Assembly: GCF_902167145.1 (NCBI RefSeq)
Contig: NC_050104.1
Span: 7,276,001 to 7,340,000 of the forward strand
Direction of reading: 5' to 3'
Length of the DNA stretch: 64,000 bases
Origin: Zea mays
Taxonomy: Eukaryota > Streptophyta > Magnoliopsida > Poales > Poaceae
The notes under the pieces were generated by a model that worked only from the letters and a program-made list of their open reading frames with translations, searched no databases and had not been told where the DNA came from. Below, one piece after another: positions 1-13,800 of this stretch. Position numbers and translations under genes: made by a program. The stretch's first letter is position 1. Each line of letters starts with the position of its first letter.

Positions 1-968
<968 letters not shown>

Positions 969-3402
969 CTAGTAACTTGCTCGCGCTCCGCGCGAGCCTT
1001 TTAACGATATTTTTAAAGCAGTTGGTTTGATGTACATATACATCAAGAAAAAAGTTATTGATATACATGAACAATATATAGTTGTATTGGTATATATTGG
1101 AACCATGTACATAGTAGGGACATAATTAGTATGCATACTTTCACAATAATGAAAGAATCACGTACATAGTAGAGACATAATTAAGTGTGCATACTTTTAC
1201 AATAATGAAAACTTGGAATTTGCAAACATAGCATCATAAGCAGTTTTGATGTTATCTTACATTGGGTCTTAGCCATCACAAATTAATTGTACACTAAAAT
1301 AAAGTTCACATGGAGTTTGTCCAGTAACACAGCAAACCATGCCCGAAAGGTAATTAGCTTGACGACATGCAAACCATGTGTAATTGTTTTTTTTCTATAT
1401 AAGATCTGTATCTATGAGTTGGTACCTTAGTAACGGAAACAATATTTGCTATCTTAATTGTGGTGACATCTCACCATAATGTGATAAGAGTGAACATAGA
1501 ATAGACTTAGCAAGTGAATTCACTAATTAAAACAGGGTCAACCTATAGCGCAGTCACCCAAAAGGAACTTTTTTGGGGGAAATAGATAACATCTATATCA
1601 TACCATTTATAATGGAACAATATCATGAATATAAAAAAATAGTAATTCTAATCCATTATAATACTGCACATGATACTTGGTTTTAAATAAAACCGAGTAT
1701 GAAACCAAGGAAACAATATGTGCTACCTTAGTTATGCTCACAGGTCAACACCTTACCATAACGTAGCAAATAAACCAAAGCAAGGTCAACCTATATAGCG
1801 CAGTCAGCCAAAAAAGAACTTCTTGGGGAGGGGGATGGGGGGATAGATAGCTTCTATAAATCAGACGGAGACCATTTATAATGGAACAATGTCATGCATA
1901 TAACAGAATAAATAAGAGTAATTCTAATCTATAGCACAATAAATAAGCATTGAGTACTTGCTTGACGCCTTGGATTTCTAAAGTTATGTTATTTGACCTT
2001 TTTTCTTATATAAACATATTTTGCAGCATCTTACAAATCATATTTTCTGCTATCATGATACATTTATTTTACTTAGTATTCTTATATTTGTCATGTTGTA
2101 TGTGAAGATAGAGGGGACATGAGTGTCTGTGGGGAAAAGCAATGCACATATCGGGAATTACGTGGTGGTCAGGCAAATAGTTCTAGCCTCCAGTGAGTGT
2201 GAAAATCAAACAACCAGCAATGATGAAATACCCAGATCAGAGTCTAATTTGGAGGTCACCATGACTCGGGGTTATGTATCGAGTGGAGTGAAGGTCCTAA
2301 AGCAGCCAGAGAAAATCCTCTATCTTCACATAACCCTCAGGACCTTCAAATTGGACTCCATGGATACAACAAAATTTTTGCAATATTTTTGCAACATTAA
2401 GCAACCAAATATTTTTGCAAGAGTTGTCAGAGGTACTGGACTACAGGTGAAGCATGAGAAATATCCTTGTTTGTGATGGAAGGCGCAAGAGCAAGAGCTC
2501 CAACAGCATGTTGATTTTAGGCAGTAGTATAGGTACTCCTTGGGGAGAGGCTTCCCTCTATCCATTGTACGTATAAGGATATCAAGCAACAGTTAACTTC
2601 GAGCCTGATTCTCCTCTATGCAACTCCATGGCCTCTTTGCTGAAGATTGGAGCAGGAGAGCAGATTAAGAGTTGCAACCCTGCTTCAGCAGCACGACCCA
2701 GAGACAGAGAAACCCAAATATGCCCATTGTCTACTACACCATGAGATGGTCCAGGAAAATGAACCATAAAAAAGGGATGTCGAGCGCAATCAAAATGGTT
2801 GGGCATAGCAACGGAGTCACTTTAGTGCATCTTATATCATTAAAAAAAGGAATAAAGGAGGAATGATACTCAGTTCGGTACCTTGAAAGCACCAATGTAG
2901 TACCTATTCCCAAGCATATCCCGAACCATTCCCTGGCATGGTGTTTGGTTTTATCATTCCAAGAATTAATGCATCTAGCACAAGAACCTGAATTTGGTTT
3001 TTACTTCGACATCTTCACCACGGTGGCAACGCAGCGGCAGGGAAGGGTGCTGGCGTTGAGGTCGTCGAGGGTGATGAAGCGAGAGGTCTTGGACGAGGAG
3101 GAGAGAGGTGGTGGAGGACGTGCTAGAAGAGAACCTCGTCGCAGGGGAGCACGGTGGTCTACTCGAGAGCATTGGCGGGGGATGGCCCAGCGGTAGGAGA
3201 GAGGCGACGACAGAGAAGTGGATGAGACTATGGGAGAGGGGTCTCGAAGCGTCATGACACCGATTCCGCGCCGGACCGCGACTTTGCAGTAAGGAAACGT
3301 GAAACATTTTTAGGCATCGGATCGTGATCACACGGCTGGAGAAAAAAAGACGACGTGGATATCGTAGATGCTTAGCTTTGCGTCCGCCTTTAATATAGTA
3401 GA
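969..3402 (-). mobile_element. Non-autonomous Helitron
   Basis: Read on the minus strand, the element starts at 3402 with TCTACTATATTAAAGG, the typical 5' end of grass Helitrons. It ends at 969 with CTAG followed by a host T. Six bases before CTAG is an 8-bp-arm hairpin (979-997), as expected of a Helitron 3' terminus. The 5' flanking base is T rather than the canonical A, so the 5' edge is less certain. No Rep/helicase coding sequence is present, so it would depend on an autonomous partner. Internal duplicated blocks occur at about 1102-1212 and at 1530-1640 versus 1780-1915. A GC-richer part near 2990-3260 could be captured host DNA, but no gene was recognised. Confidence 0.75.
979..997 (-). 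other. Helitron 3' terminal hairpin
   Basis: Arms GCTCGCGC (979-986) and GCGCGAGC (990-997) are perfectly complementary around a 3-base loop. On the minus strand AAGTTA and then CTAG follow. Helitron hairpins of this kind act as the 3' termination signal during rolling-circle transposition. Confidence 0.8.
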
Positions 3403-3427
3403 ATGCTAGCTAGCACCATGCATGATA

Positions 3428-3503
3428 CTCCCTCGATTTTTTTTTGTCGCGATTTAGTTCAAAAATGAACTAGCATGCGACATATGTTCGAGAACGGAGG
3501 TAG
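3428..3503. mobile_element. Short Stowaway-like MITE
   Basis: The left end CTCCCTCGAT and right end ACGGAGGTAG resemble the Stowaway (Tc1/mariner) terminal motif. The element is flanked by TA on both sides (3426-3427 and 3504-3505). It is only 76 bp long, with a small palindrome AGTTCAAAAATGAACT in the middle. The right terminus is degenerate, so the call is moderate. Confidence 0.5.
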
Positions 3504-3815
3504 TAGTTTTTAAACCAACAACCAAAAAACAAATTCTACTGCAATAGAAACAAAATTGAACGTAAAAAGGACATGCACTTTGCTACCCATGGTTTGTATA
3601 GATATTATTCACTTATTGAAGTATACTTGCAGAACCACAGACTTAATTGTAAAAGTAGCAAAATTAGTCTCTATGATAATGTTTTTTTTGGTGTTCTGTT
3701 TTGCGATAAAAGAGAATTTTGTTGGAGAGGAACCGAATTATAATCGTGAACTACAAGATGCTCAACATAAGAAGGAAAAGGAAAACACCTAACTGCACTA
3801 TGTTGAAGCCTCATA
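3504..3815. other. Unassigned DNA between MITE and CACTA element
   Basis: AT-rich sequence with short open frames but no recognised motif or terminal repeat. Confidence 0.4.
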
Positions 3816-4172
3816 CACTACTGGAATCAGACTCTTTACCGAGTGATCAAAGCTTTACCGAGGGTAATTTACAAGCTTTGTCGAGTGCCACTCTCAGCGA
3901 ATAATGACATTTGACATAGACCTCCTTTGTCGAGTGCAAAACACTCGGCACACACTGATGCTCAACAAAGGAGTCTTTGCCGGATGTCAAGCTCTCAGCG
4001 AAACGAGACGCACGACAAAGAGCCGTCAGCAGCCGTCTATAGTTGACGATCGTTATCTATGAAAGTGTCGGGAGTTCACACTCGGTAAACTATCCTCTTT
4101 GCCGAGTGTTCCCTGATGGGCACTCCGCAAATAGAGTGTTTGCTGAATGTCTTTCCTTGACACTCGGCAAAG
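3816..4172. repeat. CACTA 5' subterminal repeat cluster
   Basis: Variants of TTTRCCGAGTG or its complement occur near 3836, 3851, 3877, 3927, 3943, 3975, 4078, 4092 and 4161, in both orientations and partly as inverted pairs. In CACTA elements such arrays bind the TNPA-type protein. There is no coding sequence here. Confidence 0.8.
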
Positions 4173-4560
4173 TATTTTTTTTATTTTTTCATTAATTTTT
4201 TTGTGGTGTGTTCCTACGGTATATAGACCTACATGTTCAATTTTGGTATAATTATCAAAGTGTTAGCTATAACTATTAGATTTAGTTCGTTTAATTAAAT
4301 TTCTTTGGATAATTCGGATTTGAACTGCAAGTCAATTGAAAAATGCAAAATAGTGAATGCAAAAAATGATATTCATATTATTTGGCACAATTTGCGGCCT
4401 ATTTCAGGAACAGACTAAATTTTTTGAACATCATGCTCACGAAACATGACCACAAACTTGTGATCCAGTTGTTTTAAAATTGTATAAAACATAAAGTCAG
4501 AAAATCATGAAACCTGTCAACATGTAGAGACTCTGATAACAATTTGACATTGTTTCGTCA

Positions 4561-4663
4561 AAGTCATCACACACTATATGTAGAAACCTAGCCGCCCTTC
4601 ACATGAAATCGTAAAACTTCAATGGAGACCGGCTAGGTTTTTACACATAGTGTGTGACAACTT
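4561..4663. repeat. Imperfect inverted repeat inside CACTA element
   Basis: The arm 4561-4593 matches the reverse complement of 4631-4663 at about 29 of 33 bases, around a 37-base loop. It lies upstream of the tnp2-like gene. Transcribed, it would form a long hairpin. Confidence 0.85.
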
Positions 4664-4770
4664 TCACGAAAGTATCTCGTTTGAAAGAGATATGGTGTAG
4701 ATATGTAAACCTTTGCATATCTATAAATGTATCTGTTTCGAATTGTCCATGTTTTTTGGACAGGCCACTG

Positions 4771-4938
4771 TTGCGTAGATGGGTTAGTTTTCATGCTCTA
4801 CTCTGGTCTGAGACAGAGTTTCGGTGTCACCTCCCTGTTGTTCTCCCGATAAACACTCTCCCTACCATGACATGTATTCGAAGAACAGCAGGTATCTCGG
4901 ATTGTAGTATAGCATGAAAACTAACCCCATCTACGCAA
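4771..4938. repeat. Near-perfect 27-bp inverted repeat inside CACTA element
   Basis: Positions 4771-4797 and 4911-4938 are reverse complements apart from one inserted base, separated by 113 bases. Together with the neighbouring hairpin this fills the stretch ahead of the transposase gene. Confidence 0.9.
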
Positions 4939-5043
4939 CCACGGGTGGGATTAGTACATATTCTCATCTATTAGAAGGTAGGAACGTAGTGTACATGCAT
5001 TACATGTTTATATTACACAATAATCAGTTATATCTGCTAGAGG

Positions 5044-7683
5044 ATGGAGGACCGTGAGTGGATGTACATGAGCCACGTAACAAGGAATGATGTCACCCCT
5101 AAATAAATTACAAAGATCTATGCTTTCTTCGAATGGGCATTTGGCGAAGCTGCTAAATGAGTGAGTCTAGTACCATGTCCATGCAATAAATGTGCCAATA
5201 GGAAAAGAAAAACAAAAAAGGCCATGGGAGAACATATCTGGAAGAATGGATTTAGGCCAAACTATACCCGATGGATCTTTCATGGTGAAGTGGATCGTAT
5301 GAGAGAAGAGGCACTGGGACAACACGTCGAGGAGGTGATGAGACAACACGGTGAGAAAACATGTTGAATGACTATCACAAGGCACAGTTCACCGAAGGAT
5401 ATATGGAGGACAAGCCAGAGGCGACCGCAAAGGCGTAACACGACATGTTTGACACGGCACAGAAACCCCTTCACGACAAGACAGATTTCTTAGTTGGATG
5501 ACATTGGACTATAATGGCGTTCAAGTCACAATACAACATGAGTCAAGAAGCCTACGATGGTTTGTTGATAGCTATTAGTAGCCTACTTTCAGAGGATCAC
5601 ATTCTACCAAATTGCATGTGCAAGGCATAGAAACTCCTTCGTGCACTCAAGATGATGTATGAGCAGATACATGCTTGTCCAAAGGGTTGCGTCCTATTTA
5701 GAAAAGAATACGCGGAGGCAAAGTATTGTCTGAAGTGTAAATTGTCTATGTTCATGGAGGTAGACTCTGGTGATGGACATAAGAGGTAGCTCGACATCCC
5801 CGTGACAATCCAACGCCACCTTCCGTTCATACCGAGGATCCAACTTCTGTGCATGACTGAGGAATCCACGAAACAGATGACATGACACAAAAAAGGCAAA
5901 CGATACAATTCTGACAAGATGGTACATGCATCCAATGGTAAAGCATGGACCAACTTTGATGCCATTCGCCATGAGAAAGCCAAAGAGGCTAATAATGTAT
6001 GTATTGCGCTGGCCACAAATGGGTTCAATCCCTATTGACTGCTGGTTGTCCCATACATATGTTTTCCCATGTTCTTTATCTCCCTCAATCTGCCCCAGTG
6101 TATGTTTTTAAAGACAAAACATATTCTTGTCGTTGATAATTCTTGAACATCCAGAGAATAAAATGGGCATGTACATGGAGCCTGTCATTGATGAATTGTC
6201 TGTGCTTGGAAGGAAGGGGTATGGACATACGACCGAGCTACAAAAACAAACTTCAAAATACATGTTTGGTACCAGTACTCCATGCATGACTACCCAACGT
6301 TTGGGTTATTCTGCGCCTGGTGTGTTCATGGCAAATTCCCATGCGCGGTTTGCAAGATAGCTCTTAGGTTCATTTCTATGAAAAAGGGTGGCAAATATTC
6401 GTCGCTCGATAAACATCGACAAATTATCCCTCCCGACCATGCATTCAGACTAGACATCAAGAACTTCACGAAAGGTGGTGATAGACAACCCACCTGTAAT
6501 GATGATTGGTGCTGAAGTTCGTCAACAGATAGATGGTCTTGTGGTCAATCCAGAAGGTGGTTTTGTGGGATATGGTGAGCAGCATACTTGGACGAATAAG
6601 TCAAGCTTGACTCGATCCCCCTATTACGATGACCTCCTTCCACACAAGATTGACATGATGCACACTGAAAAGAATGTCATCGAGGCACTTTGGACACCAC
6701 TCATGGACATTCCTAATAAGTCAAAGGATAACGTAAAGGCAAGAGTGGATCTTGCAGCGTTATGTGATAGACCAAACCAAGACATGAAGTCTCCCAGTAG
6801 TGGAAATACATGGAGAAGGCCTAAGGCCAATTTCGTCCTGAGCAGGGCCGAGAGGAAGGAAGTACTATATTGGATCAAGACGTTAATGTTCCTTGATGGG
6901 TATGCAGCTAACCTGTGTAGGGGTGAACTTATCTACTATGCGGGTCTTAGGGATGAAGAGTCATGACTTCCACATATGGAGTGAACGAATTCTTTCAGTG
7001 ATGGTTCGAGGCTATATCCACGAGCATCTCTGGCTAGTGCTTGCAGATTTGAGATATTTCTTCCACCAGCTTTGTGCAAAAGAGTTATCTCGAACTATGT
7101 CTGTAGACTTGGAAAGAATGGCACCTGTGTTACTTTGTAAGCTGGAGAAGATCTTTCCACTCGGCTTCTTCAATCTGATGCAGCATTTGATTCTACATAT
7201 CCCGTTTGAGGCACGAGTGGGGGGACGTGTACATGGACGTTGGTGCTATCCAATCGAGAGATGCCTAAAGACTATTCGGAAGAAATGTACAAATAAATGC
7301 AAAATCGAGGCTTCCGTTGTAGAGGAATACATACTGGAGGAGGTGTCAAACTTCACAACAACTTACTATGGTGACAAACTCCCGATCGTTCATAATCCAC
7401 CCCCTCATTACAATGATGTCAAAAATGAATCGAACCTCAACAATTTTCGAGGGCAACTCGAAAGTGCAAGTGGTTCGACCACCAATACCCTAAGACATGA
7501 AGAGTGGCGCCATATCATGCTATATCTGTTGACCAACCTTGACGAGCTGACGCCATACATGGAGCAATTTCTTGATGAATTCTAGCATCAATCAAGGGAT
7601 CCAACTCCATAGGAATATGATACCCTTATTATAAAGGGTTCGAGAAATGGATTGCTTGATTTCGTTTCATGATTCAAACATAA
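5044..7683 (+). pseudogene. TNP2-like CACTA transposase, broken
   Basis: Translation from the ATG at 5044 starts MEDREWMYM, the usual TNP2 N-terminus, and runs into a cysteine-rich transposase-associated domain (PCPCNKC at about 5173). The central Transposase_21 region is recognisable at 6150-6480 and 6580-6800, including PYYDDLL and IDMMHTEKNV. A DUF4218 region follows at about 7030-7350. In-frame stops occur early (5104-5106 and 5158-5160) and again near the C-terminus (7583-7585). The frame also changes repeatedly between about 5367 and 6480 and near 6930. A GT at 7684, after the last recognisable codons, may be an old splice donor. In an intact element this protein would cut and join the CACTA termini. 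This copy is dead. Confidence 0.88.
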
Positions 7684-9472
7684 GGTACTTTACTTATTTC
7701 GAGGCTCAGCAGCAGGACGTTGATGCGACACAGTAGGATGAAAACGACGATGCTCAGCCGGAAGATGATGAGGTGCAGCAGGATGCCTCGGGTTCTGGCG
7801 CCTCATGTTCGGGGCGAGTCAACTTGCGAGGTCCCATAAGTCTCCCTCAGCGACCCATACTTCGTGACAGGCGCCCACTGATTCAACCTGATGTGGAAAA
7901 CTATGTAACTTTAGATGTTTTCGGTGCTTCTTCATATTATATGTTCAAATTAATAATAGAAACTAATACTTTTTCTTAATCGCTTGGACAGGTCTTGGAA
8001 GGTTGTGGATAATGCAGGGGGTCGCAAAAGCAACTCCAATGGCATTCTCGCCCTTCTGTGCAGGGAACACTTCCCTGGTATTGTTGAGTACGCTGGAGTG
8101 GCAGGCCCGACCTATTCCTACGACCACTACGTCGTCGCCTCCGATGCAGTAGATTGGGACGGTAGTGAATTCAATAACAAGGCGGAGCGGTTGAAGCAAG
8201 AGTTATGGGTAAGTCTTTCTCGCACTATATTGTTTAATACATCGTATTCATTTCACATTCTTAAAATAATGTATGGATACATCATCTTTGTATGCAGGAT
8301 TTCTTCAGATGCGAGTCTGGATACGAGGCTAGGGCGGATGTGGTGGTTACAACGAGTTGTAGGAAGCTCATCGTGGACATGCACTATGAGACGCGTAGCC
8401 TGGCCATCATAACTTACTACGACTCTGTCCTTGGAGACAAGGCCAACAAGAAAGACACTAGAACCATGTCGTTGACTCGAGAGTAGTACTTGCATGTAAA
8501 AACAGAACCTTAATATTGGTATTAAATATGCTTAATTTTATCTTCTGATATGTTGTGTACTTGATTTTTTGTAGATGATTCCTTATTGGTGCGCTGCACA
8601 TCCTGAGTGCTGGGATTAGATGGTGTAAAGGTGGTGCTCGAACGAGTGGGACGAGGCGCACAACACTAGCCGAAAACAGCGTTTGATGATGCAAGGTCCT
8701 TCCCACCAACAAGTCAGTCGCAACCTCGACAAATACATAGAAGCATGTGTACTCACTCTCTTTTATTTAGTCTAACTTTCGATTAGGCATGATTTCTAAC
8801 CATCTTGTTGGTTTTCTCGCAGTCAGCATCACATGGTGGCTAGCCTTGTTCCATCTTCTCGACGTATGCTATGGCCCACAAGGGCAAGGCGACGTCCGAC
8901 GACACATACAATCCAGAGGATGGGCCCGAGGCATACAACACCCCATCGTCAATAGCCTCCTCACTGAGTACACCACCATGGCAAAGGAGGTCCATGGGCC
9001 AGATTAAGATCTAAGGACCAAGGACATCGGCGGAGAAGTCCTCATGAGGGTTGGAGGAGGCAAGAGGCATGGGTGGTACTGGATTGCCGATAGGACAATC
9101 GACTCGTCTTCCATGCCACTTTGTCTCAGGTGTGAGCAAGGAGCACAAGAGCGAGCCCAGCCATACGACCTCGACAGGACAACTCACAACATTGCATCTA
9201 GGAACTCCAGGTTAGTGCTTCTGTGCCTCATCATTCATTGAGATATATACCTTCTCTTTGCATTATTATAACATTGGGATGAAATATTATAGGTCCAGCT
9301 AGAAGAAGAGAGGAGGGAACGTATGGAGATGGAGGCGAGGACGAGGACGGAGCATGCGGCTCGCTTGGTAGATCAGCAGAGGATGGCAGAGATGTTTCAG
9401 TACAAACAGAGCCTTGACACTGCAAATGATCTTGCTCCACCACCTCCGTTCCCTCCAGTTGACCCTGCTTAG
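7684..9472 (+). pseudogene. Transposase_24 (Ptta/En/Spm, TNPA-like) gene, broken
   Basis: Recognisable exon pieces lie at about 7773-7905, 7990-8212, 8298-8487, 8577-8750, 8822-9210 and 9294-9472. They are separated by intron-like gaps, for example GTAAGTC at 8211 and TGCAG ending at 8298. The translation matches the plant Ptta/En/Spm transposase family in layout: an RPILRDRRPLIQPD segment, a WKVVDNAGG segment, and a charged C-terminal helix ending PPPFPPVDPA. In-frame stops near 7735, 8619 and 9004 show it is not intact. In related elements this protein binds the subterminal repeats and regulates transposition. It directly follows the tnp2-like gene, the usual CACTA order. Confidence 0.8.
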
Positions 9473-9944
9473 TTCCATACTCCTGTGACTATCAAAAAAA
9501 TTCTTGCATGATATATATTCATATTGTCCCACACATGAATCTCTTCTCTATATAGGGACAATCAGCGATATCAAACAACCCCTATGGATTGCTCAGCCCA
9601 TCGTCGAACCAGTCAAACCACCCACCTCGCTGATGATCTCTTAGTTGTGCTTGTGAGACTTATGCAGATTCAGACTTGAGATACTTATGTTTGTGTGGGA
9701 CCGGTAATACTTATGTTTGTGAAACTTGGTCTGAACTTATAAGATTTGTGGTCTTTGTCATACTTATATTTGTGAAAAACTTGTGAGATTTTTGGTTTTT
9801 GTGAGATATATATGTGGTCTCTATTATGTATGTGATGATTCTGTGAACTTTGTGCTGTATATGTGATGATTATGTGATATATGTTTTGTTTATTTGGTTG
9901 GAATAACAAAAACAAATAAAAATGTGGTTTCTGGTCACATTGTC

Positions 9945-10312
9945 GAATGTTACACTCGGCAAAGAAGGCACATCTGGGAACCAGTAAAGCTTCTTTGCCA
10001 AGTGTTGTGGTTCTGGCACTGGGCAAAGAAGCTCCCTTTGTCGAGTGTCGGTCGGCACACTCGGCACAGAGGCGGTAACTTGTCATGGAGTACACTCGGT
10101 AAAGTCTCTGTTACTTGTCGTCGTCACGATAACGTTTCTTTGCAGAGTGTCCAACATAAAGCTCTCGACAAAGAAACCGCTGTTGATGTATATTTGATCG
10201 AGACGACGAGACCTCTTTGCCGAGAGTCACATTCGGCAAAAAGTTTCCCGAGTGTTTTTCAGGCTTTGCGAAATAGTTACAGCACTCGGCAAAGCAAGCT
10301 GTTCCGGTAGAT
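9945..10312. repeat. CACTA 3' subterminal repeat cluster
   Basis: Copies of ACTCGGCAAAG or its complement occur near 9953, 9993, 10037, 10057, 10093, 10215, 10233 and 10283, mirroring the left end. The terminal bases are degenerate. Confidence 0.8.
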
Positions 10313-10667
10313 CGGGTGGTCTAGTTCGAACATCCATGGTCAGTCTAGTTCCACATGAGCTACGGTACCGTCACAATACCTAGAACTAGAAGCTGATGTC
10401 ACACACAGGTGGATCGAGTTTGTTTTTAAGCCTTGTACCCAGCTGCTCCTTTTCGTTGCATTGCATCCGTGTGTTGTCAAATCGTGCCGCAGTCAGATTC
10501 AAGGGCAACCGGGCCTCGAATCCACTCAGCAAATATAGGTACACATCGCCCCCCCCAAAGCTGACAGGAGGACCTCGCATGTATGATATCTGATGATAAC
10601 ATCATCCACATTAATTAACGTTGGACCAGCCGAGCCACTGCGCGCTGTCCTCGCTTCAGGGAATTAT
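10313..10667. other. Unassigned DNA between CACTA element and LINE
   Basis: No motif, terminal repeat or convincing coding sequence was recognised. A short poly-C run lies at about 10548-10555. Confidence 0.4.
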
Positions 10668-10868
10668 GTGGCGTTTGTTTTTTTGAAAGGGAAAGGCAAA
10701 AGAATTGTCATTCCAATATATTAGACGAAAAGAGAAAACACTGTACAAAAACTGGCACCAAAGCTGACGCCAACACCAAAACAGCTAGCCAAGCAAGACC
10801 TAGCTAGAACACTGACACCAAAAAAAGAGAAAAAAAATCTAACCCCCTGACCAGGCCCCCCGACACTA

Positions 10869-13800
10869 CTAGCAGGCCAGACCTCTACCCACAAGATCTT
10901 TCACCATCTGCACCACTTGCTCTGTCATTCTCTGTTGACCCTTGAAGATTCTGTTGTTTCTCTCCAACCATAAGCTCCACCAGAAATAAATTAGAAGGCC
11001 ATCGAAACTTTTTCTTGAATGCTTGCTACAGAGCATCCTCAGTCTAAACCACCATTCACTAAGCGTTCCCGTCTTTGAAATACCGACAAGGAACCGCAGA
11101 TCAGCCCAAGACAAAATCATGCTCCACACTTCCGTAGCGAAGGGGCAATCCTTACAAAGATGTGTCACTGTTTCCAGAGACAAAGTACAAAGAGAACAAT
11201 TATGATTGCAGGGCCATCCCTTTTTTTTGCAAATTGTCAACAGTTAAGATTTTGTTGTGCAACAAAGTCCAAGCAAAGAAACGACACTTTGGTTCAGTTT
11301 TTGCTTTCCAAATGGGATTGATTTTAATTTTACAGAAGTTTGTTGAGAACTGAATTTAGTAGGCACTACTTGAACTGTATTTCCCATCTGCCGACCATCT
11401 CCAAGAAATGGTGTCGTCGAGATCATTGAGGCTGTGTGTGCTGCTGATTGAATGCCAAAGTTAGACAAATTCTCTCACTTCCTCCTCCCGAGTGAACGGC
11501 GCGCAGAACTGTATCCAGTAATTATTTCGAAGAGCCTTAAACATCGTGATGTTTTTTCTTCTTGCTTTCTTGTATAGATTTGGTGCCATATTCTTTGGAG
11601 CCTGCCCTTCAATCCAACTGGAACCCCAAAAGTCTGCCATCTTCCCATTACCAATAGTCACAATTGTTGAAGCGTTGAAGAGATCCACATCCACCTTATC
11701 GCATGGTAATGGCATGCCAGCCCATGCTTTTTCTTTAACCGTCCACCGTAGCCACAACCATATTAGTCTTAGCGCTCTTGCAAAACGCTCCAAGTCAAGA
11801 ATTTCTAGACCCCCCCCCCTATTCTTTGGCAGACAAGTTGTGGGCCAGTTAATCAAGCAATGACCCCCACTGCAAAATTCTGGACTATTCCCTTTCCAAA
11901 GAAAGCTTCTTCTTAATTTGTCAATTCTTTTAAGAAGCCATTTCTGTGCCGGAAAGATCGTCAGATGGTAAATAGGCTAAGCTTTAACCAAGGTTTCCCT
12001 ACCTGCCTTAGATAGCATCCTGCCTTTCCATCCTGCTAGCCTATTAGTAATTTTATCAATTAATGGTTGAAAATCCACTCTCCTAACAGTCCTAAAATGA
12101 AGCGGTAGACCAAGATACTTCCCTGGTAATTTTGAGTATTTGCCAGGAAACACATCCATCAGTTCTGGCCAGAGAGTCTCGGGGTAACGAATCGGGAAAA
12201 TTTCAGTTTTATCAAAATTGATCTTCAGCCCTGAACACTCTTCAAAAACTTCTAGAATCCTTTTCAGAACTTTCAAATCCTCTTTATCTACTTTAACAAA
12301 CACTCCTGCATCATCAGCATAAAGAGAACAGCGAAGCTTAGCCGCTCTTGGCAGAACCTGCCCCATAAACCCAGCATCTGCCGCCATCTCAATCATCCTC
12401 TGTAGAGGGTCCATAGCTAAAATAAACAGGAACGGGGATAGCGGATCCCCTTGACGAACACCACGCATGTGCCCGATTGCATTTGTTTGTTGGCCATTGA
12501 TTAAGATTTTGGAGGAGGAAGAGCCCAATAATGTGGCGATCCAATTCCTCCACTTCTGAGAAAATCGTAAAGCTCTTAAAACCTCTAACATATATGCCCA
12601 GTTGATGGAGTCGAACACTTTTGATATGTCAAGCTTGACAAAAAGTACTGGTTGTTTGCTCTTATAAAGTTTCTGAGTAACTTTTTGAACGTAGAGGAAA
12701 GAATTATCATGAATTGATCATTTCTGAATGAACGCGTTTTGGGCTGTGGAGACGATCTCGTTCATTCTTGGCGCAAGTCTATTTGCTAAAATCTTGGTTA
12801 AAATTTTCATAAAACTGTTGATGAGACTGATCGGTCTAAACATGTCGATCCTGTCAGCCCCCTCCCTCTTTTGCAAAAGAGTGATATTTGCCTCATTAAC
12901 AAGATGCAGGCTTTTGCATCTATGATTATAGAAATCATGAATAGCATTGGATAGATTGTCCTTAATCAGCTCAAAACAACACATATAAAATAACCCTATG
13001 AAACCATCTGGACCCGGCGCCTTTTCAGAGTGCATCCCCATAACCACATTTTTAATCTCATCATCGTTGATCATAGAGTCCAGATCTGATAACTCAAAAG
13101 GGCTATAGCCTAAGTTGTCCCAACGAATAGCACGTTGTCTAGCACCCGTCCTGCCAATAACTTGAGTGAAATGATTATGGGCCTCGTGCAATTTATCTTC
13201 CTGACTAGTGAGCAGTCTGTCGTCTCGAACCAGCGATCTAATAAAGTTTTTTTTCTTCTGTTATTTGCCATCAAGTGAAAAATTTTTGTGTTTGCATCAC
13301 CCAGGCACATCCAGACGAGTCTTGAATGTTGTTTAGCTCTTGCCTTTTGAACTGACACTATTCTGAGGATTTTCAATTTAAGACTTCTCCTGAATTATAG
13401 CTCATCCCCAGAGAGCTGTCTGGATTCCTGCGCTTTCTCAAGGAAGGTAAGGACGGTCTGAATGATTGCTAGTTGCACTTTAAAATTGCCTACAGTCTTT
13501 CGACTCCAGATCTTTAGAGCTTTAGCCGTTCGGGACATTTTCACATGCAGCCGAAGGATGGCATCTGAGGAGCTAACACTAGACGTCCACGCTTGATAAA
13601 CCACCTCATTGAACCCATCAATTTTTGTCCAAAAAGCCTCAAATCTAAACCCCCTATAGAAACCAAAATCCGAGCAACCTTGCATAACTAGAGGGCAATT
13701 ATCCGAGGTCATGGTCCCAATGGCTTGCAGATCAGCCTGAGGAAACGTATCATGCCACTCCATAGTCGCCAAAAATCTGTCAATTCTAGTCATCGTAGAG

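Larger units (their letters stand above)
3816..10312 (+). mobile_element. Degenerate CACTA (En/Spm-type) DNA transposon
   Basis: The left end begins CACTACTGGAATCAG. The right end reads GTTCCGGTAG, matching the complement of the left end except that the last two bases have mutated. Both ends carry many copies of the subterminal motif TTTGCCGAGTG or its complement CACTCGGCAAA in both orientations, the binding-site arrangement of CACTA elements. Between them lie tnp2-like and Transposase_24-like genes on the plus strand, both broken by stops and frame changes. A 3-bp target duplication could not be confirmed because of decay at the right end. It is about 6.5 kb long and cannot be autonomous as it stands. 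Confidence 0.88.
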
